Below, piece after piece: positions 58,165-64,000 of a stretch of 64,000 bases of DNA. The stretch lies in contig DATNJB010000084.1 in the NCBI GenBank assembly GCA_035604135.1, positions 1 through 64,000 on the forward strand, written 5' to 3'. Origin of the DNA: Poindextera sp035604135. Lineage in GTDB: Bacteria; Pseudomonadota; Alphaproteobacteria; Caulobacterales; Caulobacteraceae. Under the pieces are notes generated by a model. It saw nothing but the letters and a program-made list of their open reading frames with translations. It did no database searches and was not told where the DNA came from. The position numbers and the translations under genes are program-made. Each line of letters starts with the position of its first letter. Position 1 is the first letter of the stretch.

Positions 58165-59679
58165 CTAGATATTCTCCGCCGCCGCGCGGCGGGCGTTGAG
58201 CTCGGCCTGGATGGTGGCGTGCTGGGCCTTGGTCAGGCGGTAGCCGATGAAGATGAGGACGGCGACCGCCGTGATCGCCGCCGGCCCAGGGCCGAAGAGC
58301 AGGCCGAGGTTGCGTATAACCTCGGGACGGATGTGCTTGATCGCGTCGGGCTGCGAGGCGATCGCGGTCGGGAAGTGGATCAGGTCTAGGCCGATGCCGG
58401 CGATCAGGCTGCCCAGGCCCACCGCCGCCTTGGCCGAGAAGTTGAGGCCGGCGAAATAGAGCCCCTCGCGGCGGGTGCCGAACAGGTGCTCGTGCTCGTC
58501 CGCAGCGTCGGCCATGGCCGACTGGAAGGCGATCGAAACCCCCGCGGTGACGAAGGTGATCGTCGCGGCGTTCAGCATCAGAAGACCGTCGACCAGAGGT
58601 CCGGACGCAAGCAGGCCGGCGTTGCGCAGCAGCGGCAGCCAGGCCTGCAGCGCCGCGAACAGCACCAGGCCCACGATGACCACCGTCCGCTTCTCGAACT
58701 TCGGCACCACGACGAGCGAGACGATCGCACCGATGAAGGCGCCGGGCACGGCCGCGAGCTGCACGATCGGGATCATGCCGGGGGGCAGGTCCCAGAAGAA
58801 CTTGTAGGCATGCAAGCCAAGCACGCCGGCCACGCCGGCGGCGGTGAAGATCAGGATCAGGCAGGCGAACAGCGACACGAACGAGCGGTTGCGGAAGATT
58901 TCAAGGACGTCCGCCCAGGTGCGGGCGAAGGCGTTGCCACCCCTCGCCTTGACCTGGTGCAGGCGCTTCAGCGCCGGGAGCGTCCCGAAGGTCGCGATCA
59001 CCGCGCCGATCAGGGTGATGGCGCCGAGCGTCCAACCCATCGGCAGATAGGCGGCGTGGTGGAAGACCTTCGGGCCGTAGAGGAAGAAGCCGGTGCCGAG
59101 CAGGATGATCGCCGTCGTCCCGATCGGGGCGACGAGGAAGCGCGCACTGACCACGGTGGTCCGTTCGTTGTAGTCGTCGGTCAGCTCGGCCCCCAGGGCG
59201 ACGTACGGCAGGTTGAAGCAGGAGTGGCAGATGCGCAGCGCGATCGCGACGAGCGTCACGAAGGCGAAGAGGCCCCATCCGTGCAGGCCCGTCGGTATCG
59301 AGAAGATGACGCCAAGCAGGATCGCCAGCGGCAGCGCGGCGGCGAACATGAAGGGATGCCGGCGCCCGAGGCGGGAGTGGGTATTGTCGGAGAGCGATCC
59401 GACGATCGGGTCGACCATGGAATCGATCAGGAGGCCCAGAAAGATGGAAAGGCCGGCGAGCGAGTTCGGCAATCCGCAGACCGCGGTCACGTAGAAGAAC
59501 AGGTAGAGGCCGAGCGCGCCGCTCATCACGCTGTCGACCAGCGTGCCGGCGCCGTAGGCCGAGACCAGCGGCAGGCTCAGCTTGGTGCGGCGAAGCTGGG
59601 CCGCCGTCGGGGCCACGGCGGCCGGCGTGGCGGCTGCGGGCGCGGGTTCGGCGAGCGGCGGCGCGGGTTCGGCTGACAT
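58165..59679 (-). CDS. MFS sugar:cation symporter, GPH family (second)
   Basis: A 504-residue transporter with about 12 hydrophobic segments. GPH-family marks are LFFYVTAVCGLPNSLAG, DSMVDPIVGSLSDNTHSRLGRRHP and the late FGTRREGLYFAGLNFSAKA. A Pro/Ala-rich N-terminal tail (about residues 1-30) precedes helix 1. The ATG at 59679 is preferred over a frame opening at 59802. It is unlike the rhamnose-locus transporter (longer helix 11-12 region) and has no GATCA array upstream, so its substrate is probably different. Confidence 0.88.
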   Translation of the reverse strand: MSAEPAPPLAEPAPAAATPAAVAPTAAQLRRTKLSLPLVSAYGAGTLVDSVMSGALGLYLFFYVTAVCGLPNSLAGLSIFLGLLIDSMVDPIVGSLSDNTHSRLGRRHPFMFAAALPLAILLGVIFSIPTGLHGWGLFAFVTLVAIALRICHSCFNLPYVALGAELTDDYNERTTVVSARFLVAPIGTTAIILLGTGFFLYGPKVFHHAAYLPMGWTLGAITLIGAVIATFGTLPALKRLHQVKARGGNAFARTWADVLEIFRNRSFVSLFACLILIFTAAGVAGVLGLHAYKFFWDLPPGMIPIVQLAAVPGAFIGAIVSLVVVPKFEKRTVVIVGLVLFAALQAWLPLLRNAGLLASGPLVDGLLMLNAATITFVTAGVSIAFQSAMADAADEHEHLFGTRREGLYFAGLNFSAKAAVGLGSLIAGIGLDLIHFPTAIASQPDAIKHIRPEVIRNLGLLFGPGPAAITAVAVLIFIGYRLTKAQHATIQAELNARRAAAENI

Positions 59680-59886
59680 GTGGGTCTTTTTTGCGCCTCC
59701 GGCGGGGCCCGCCCCTCGGTGAGGGGTTTTGGGCGTTATGCCACCAGAACCCGGGGGTGCGCCATGAAGGTTTGGTTCGTGGGCCGAACCGCCGCTGCGC
59801 ACCGCCGGTCAGCGCCGATTTGACGTACCGCCGGGACGCGGGGATGCTGGTTCGAACTGCGCCAGCAACGGAAGCTAAGTGACGCC

Positions 59887-61185
59887 ATGAATATCGCCGT
59901 GAAGCCAGGGGCCGCTCAGGACCCCGACGTGCGGGCCATCCCGCTCGCCGAGCTCAATCCGGCTCGGATGGACCGCTTCCAGGCCGACACCATCTGGCCG
60001 CTGTTCGCGCGCCTGCGCGCCGAGGACCCGGTCCACTTCACGCCCGAAAGCGAGTTCGGAGCCTATTGGTCGCTGACCTGCTGGGACGACATCATGGCGG
60101 TCGACACCAACCACGAGGCCTTCTCCTCGGCGATCGCGGGCATCTCGCTGCCGGTAACGGCGAACATGGAGGCGCAGGACAAGGCCTTCGCCGAGCTGGG
60201 CGTGCAGCGCCGCAGGGGCGGCGCCGGCTTCATCACCATGGACGAGCCCGAACACTCGACCCACCGCAAGGCGGTGAGCCCGACCGTGGCGCCGGCCAAC
60301 ATCACCAAGATGTCGCCGATCGTGCGCGAGCGCTGTGGCCAGATCCTGGACTCACTGCCGATCGGCACACCGTTCGACTGGGTCGAGCTGGTGTCGAAGG
60401 AGCTGACGGCCATGACCCTGGCCACGCTGTTCGACTTCCCGTTCGAGGAGCGGCGCAAGCTGCCCTTCTGGTCGGACATGTTCATGAACATCCCGGGTCA
60501 CGGGCCGGTGACGAGCTGGCAGCACAAGGCCGAGGCCGCTCTCGAGTGCTTCACCGCCTTCCAAGGTCTCTGGGACGAGCGACTGGACGGCGAGCCGAAC
60601 AACGACCTGATCTCGATGCTGACCCACAACCCGGAGACACGGGAGATGTCGGTCGAGCAGTATCAGGGCACCGTGGTGCTGCTGATCGTCGGCGGCAACG
60701 ACACCACCCGGAACACCATCTCCGGCAGCGTCTACTGGCTGAACAAGTTCCCCGAGCAGTACGACAAGCTGCGCGCCAATCCGGACCTGGTGACCAATAT
60801 GGTCTCGGAGACGATTCGCTATCAGACGCCGCTTGCCCACATGAGCCGCATCGCCACCCGAGACGTCGAGATCGGCGGCAAGACGATCCGAGCCGGCGAG
60901 CGGGTGGTGATGTGGTACATCTCGGGCAACCGCGACGAGAGCGTGATCGCCGACCCCGACGTCTACGACATCGAGCGCGAGCGGCCGCGCCACCACATGT
61001 CGTTCGGGTTCGGCATCCATCGCTGCGTCGGCAACCGCGTCGCGGAGATGCAGCTGACCATCATCTGGGAGGAGATCCTCAAGCGCTTCCCAGTCATCGA
61101 GGTGATCGGCGAGCCTGTGCGCACCTACTCCTCGTTCGTGCACGGCTACGAGAGCATGCAGGTGGTCATCCCCGCCCGCACCTGA
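59887..61185 (+). CDS. Cytochrome P450 (CYP153-like)
   Basis: A 432-residue soluble P450. The heme-ligand motif FGFGIHRCVGNRVAEMQ has C380. The I-helix GGNDTTRNTISG (269-280) and the terminal SSFVHGYESMQVVIP resemble CYP153 alkane/fatty-acid terminal hydroxylases, and the ExxR is in SETIRYQTP. The ATG at 59887 is the domain start. No ferredoxin or ferredoxin reductase gene is adjacent, so redox partners must come from elsewhere. It converges with the SMP-30 lactonase gene. Confidence 0.92.
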   Translation: MNIAVKPGAAQDPDVRAIPLAELNPARMDRFQADTIWPLFARLRAEDPVHFTPESEFGAYWSLTCWDDIMAVDTNHEAFSSAIAGISLPVTANMEAQDKAFAELGVQRRRGGAGFITMDEPEHSTHRKAVSPTVAPANITKMSPIVRERCGQILDSLPIGTPFDWVELVSKELTAMTLATLFDFPFEERRKLPFWSDMFMNIPGHGPVTSWQHKAEAALECFTAFQGLWDERLDGEPNNDLISMLTHNPETREMSVEQYQGTVVLLIVGGNDTTRNTISGSVYWLNKFPEQYDKLRANPDLVTNMVSETIRYQTPLAHMSRIATRDVEIGGKTIRAGERVVMWYISGNRDESVIADPDVYDIERERPRHHMSFGFGIHRCVGNRVAEMQLTIIWEEILKRFPVIEVIGEPVRTYSSFVHGYESMQVVIPART

Positions 61186-61216
61186 CGCGCCGCGCAAGCG
61201 GCGCCGTCCCGTTTTC

Positions 61217-61312
61217 ACCGCGAAGAACGCAAAGGTCGCGAAGAGGTGAGCCTAGCCGCAGCGCTGCAGCCACCACCGACCCTTCGCGCCCTTCGCGTCC
61301 TTCGTGGTTGAA
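61217..61312. repeat. Long inverted-repeat element, copy 4
   Basis: The left arm accgcgaagaacgcaaaggt begins at 61217 and the right arm ends with gcgtccttcgtggttgaa at 61312. GC hairpins flank it (GCGCCGC/GCGGCGC at about 61189-61206; CGCGGC/GCCGCG right of it). It lies between the convergent P450 and SMP-30 genes. Confidence 0.7.
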
Positions 61313-61341
61313 TCGGGCCTCGCGGCTCCGCCGCGCGGCAG

Positions 61342-62220
61342 TTAGGCGCTGAAGTTCAGCTTCAGGCCGGGCTCGGGCCAGGGCATGCGGATGAGGCGGC
61401 CGGTTTCGGAGAGGGTGATGTGGGCGTCGCGCATCTCGGGGCCGCCGAAGCAGATGTTGGTGGTCATGCGGTCCGGCAGCGGCGTCTGGCTCACGGCCCC
61501 GGTGACCGGTGAGATGGTGGTGATCCCATCGCGGATCGAGGCGATGCAGACGTCGCCGTTCGCCTGCACCGCCAGGCTGTCGAAGAAGGCGCGACCGGGG
61601 CCTGCGCCAGCGAGCCGTCCGCCGCGGCCGCCCTTCACCACTTGGCCAGGCGCGGTCAGGTCGAAGGCGATGAGGCGCCCGGTGAAGCTCTCGGCCGAGT
61701 AGACCGTATTCTCGTCCGGCGAGAGGCCGATGCCGTTGTAGCCGGTGCCGCCGAAGGAGATCTCCTCGGCCCTCGAGCCGTCCGGCCTGGCGTAGTAGAC
61801 GCCGCTGGAATGGCGCGTGCGCCCGGTCTGCCGGCCGAAGTCGGTGAACCAGAAGCCGCCGGTCCGATCGAAGACGATGTCGTTCGGGGCCGAGAGCAGG
61901 TTCTCGCCCGCCTTGTCGTACAGCCGCTGGCCCTTGCCAGTGCTGAGGTCCACCCGGTCGATTCCACCCTGGCTGGGCGGGAGCGCGCCCCTGATCGCAA
62001 GCCCGCCGCCGCCGTTGTTGGCCACATAGACCGCGCCGTCCGGCCCGAGCGCCGCCCCGTTCGGGCCGCCGCCCAGGTCGCACACCACCTCGACCTTGCC
62101 CTTCCAGGCGCGCGACAGCGTGCCGCGCGCGATCTCGACCAGGATCACCGACCCGTCGGGCATGGCGATCGGCCCTTCCGGAAACTGCAGTCCCTCCGCC
62201 AGCACCTCGAAATCGGCCAT
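61342..62220 (-). CDS. SMP-30/gluconolactonase-family lactonase
   Basis: A 292-residue six-bladed propeller of the SMP-30/gluconolactonase family, which hydrolyses sugar lactones with a divalent metal. Candidate metal ligands are Glu in LQFPEGPIAMPDG, Asn in SAPNDIVFDRTG and Asp/Asn in YNGIGLSPDENTVY. A GGGAGG site precedes the ATG at 62220. It could serve a sugar-acid pathway, but no such genes adjoin it. Other members open different lactones, so specificity is open. Confidence 0.87.
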   Translation of the reverse strand: MADFEVLAEGLQFPEGPIAMPDGSVILVEIARGTLSRAWKGKVEVVCDLGGGPNGAALGPDGAVYVANNGGGGLAIRGALPPSQGGIDRVDLSTGKGQRLYDKAGENLLSAPNDIVFDRTGGFWFTDFGRQTGRTRHSSGVYYARPDGSRAEEISFGGTGYNGIGLSPDENTVYSAESFTGRLIAFDLTAPGQVVKGGRGGRLAGAGPGRAFFDSLAVQANGDVCIASIRDGITTISPVTGAVSQTPLPDRMTTNICFGGPEMRDAHITLSETGRLIRMPWPEPGLKLNFSA

Positions 62221-62336
62221 CGCGTCGTCCTCCCTTTCCCTCGATCAACGCCGCGGAGGCTGGCGCGTCAACCACTGTGGGCAGGGCCGCAGGCCTGGGT
62301 TATCGTGACTCACCAACGCATGGGGAGACGGCGGCC

Positions 62337-64000
<1,664 letters not shown>

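Overview
The window is very GC-rich with strong third-position GC bias. Its two TonB-dependent receptor genes, a chemotaxis operon in alphaproteobacterial style, a CYP153-like P450 and GH/TonB sugar-scavenging modules suggest an oligotrophic alphaproteobacterium, most likely of the Caulobacteraceae (Phenylobacterium or Caulobacter relatives). This is inferred from gene content and remembered family resemblance, not from a search. No rRNA, tRNA, CRISPR array, IS element or phage gene was seen.

Layout. 1-3269 (minus): an edge-truncated gene, a GMC oxidoreductase and an ACMSD-type amidohydrolase. 3335-39024 is a large sugar-catabolism locus, interrupted by a PilZ gene, an Ada-AlkA/Ogt alkylation-repair pair and two toxin-antitoxin modules. 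It holds a GH78 alpha-L-rhamnosidase, a GH172 (DUF2961) protein with a DUF5990 partner, and a GH3 glucosidase. It also holds L-rhamnose genes (isomerase, kinase, aldolase/dehydrogenase fusion, mutarotase) and an oxidative L-fucose/D-arabinose-type operon (aldose dehydrogenase, FucU mutarotase, lactonase, XylX-like dehydratase) with a divergent semialdehyde dehydrogenase. The remaining members are a GPH-type sugar symporter, two TonB receptors (one frameshifted), a Gfo/Idh oxidoreductase, four separate PhyH-family Fe(II)/2-oxoglutarate dioxygenases and a DeoR-family regulator at the end.

39228-50361 (minus): a thiolase; a compact chemotaxis operon (MCP, STAS, CheY, CheA, CheW, CheR, CheY2, CheD, small protein) that has CheR and CheD but no CheB; a glycosyltransferase; and alanine dehydrogenase. 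50610-57915 holds a DUF35/thiolase-fold pair, a VanY-like lipoprotein peptidase, DUF1801, a GFA gene with an internal stop, a MAPEG membrane protein, a TPR-like exported protein, an amidohydrolase/alpha-beta-hydrolase pair and a small wHTH-like protein. 58165-64000 holds a second GPH transporter, a CYP153-like P450, an SMP-30 lactonase and a D-aminoacylase-type amidohydrolase running off the right edge.

Main observation. Seven intergenic regions in 5.9-31.4 kb carry two or three tandem 10-bp repeats of the form GATCAnnnnn (G[AC]TCA in weaker copies). They lie upstream of the GH78/PhyH pair, the aldehyde dehydrogenase/aldose dehydrogenase pair, rhaK/rhaI, rhaD/serine hydrolase, the sugar symporter and both TonB receptors. 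They look like operators of one regulon, probably controlled by the DeoR protein at 38245-39024. The regulon would join outer-membrane uptake, rhamnosidase, rhamnose catabolism, the fucose/arabinose branch and at least two (probably three) of the four PhyH oxygenases. This suggests a system for scavenging decorated (for example O-methylated or acylated) 6-deoxysugars. The operator pattern is visible in the sequence; the substrate is inference.
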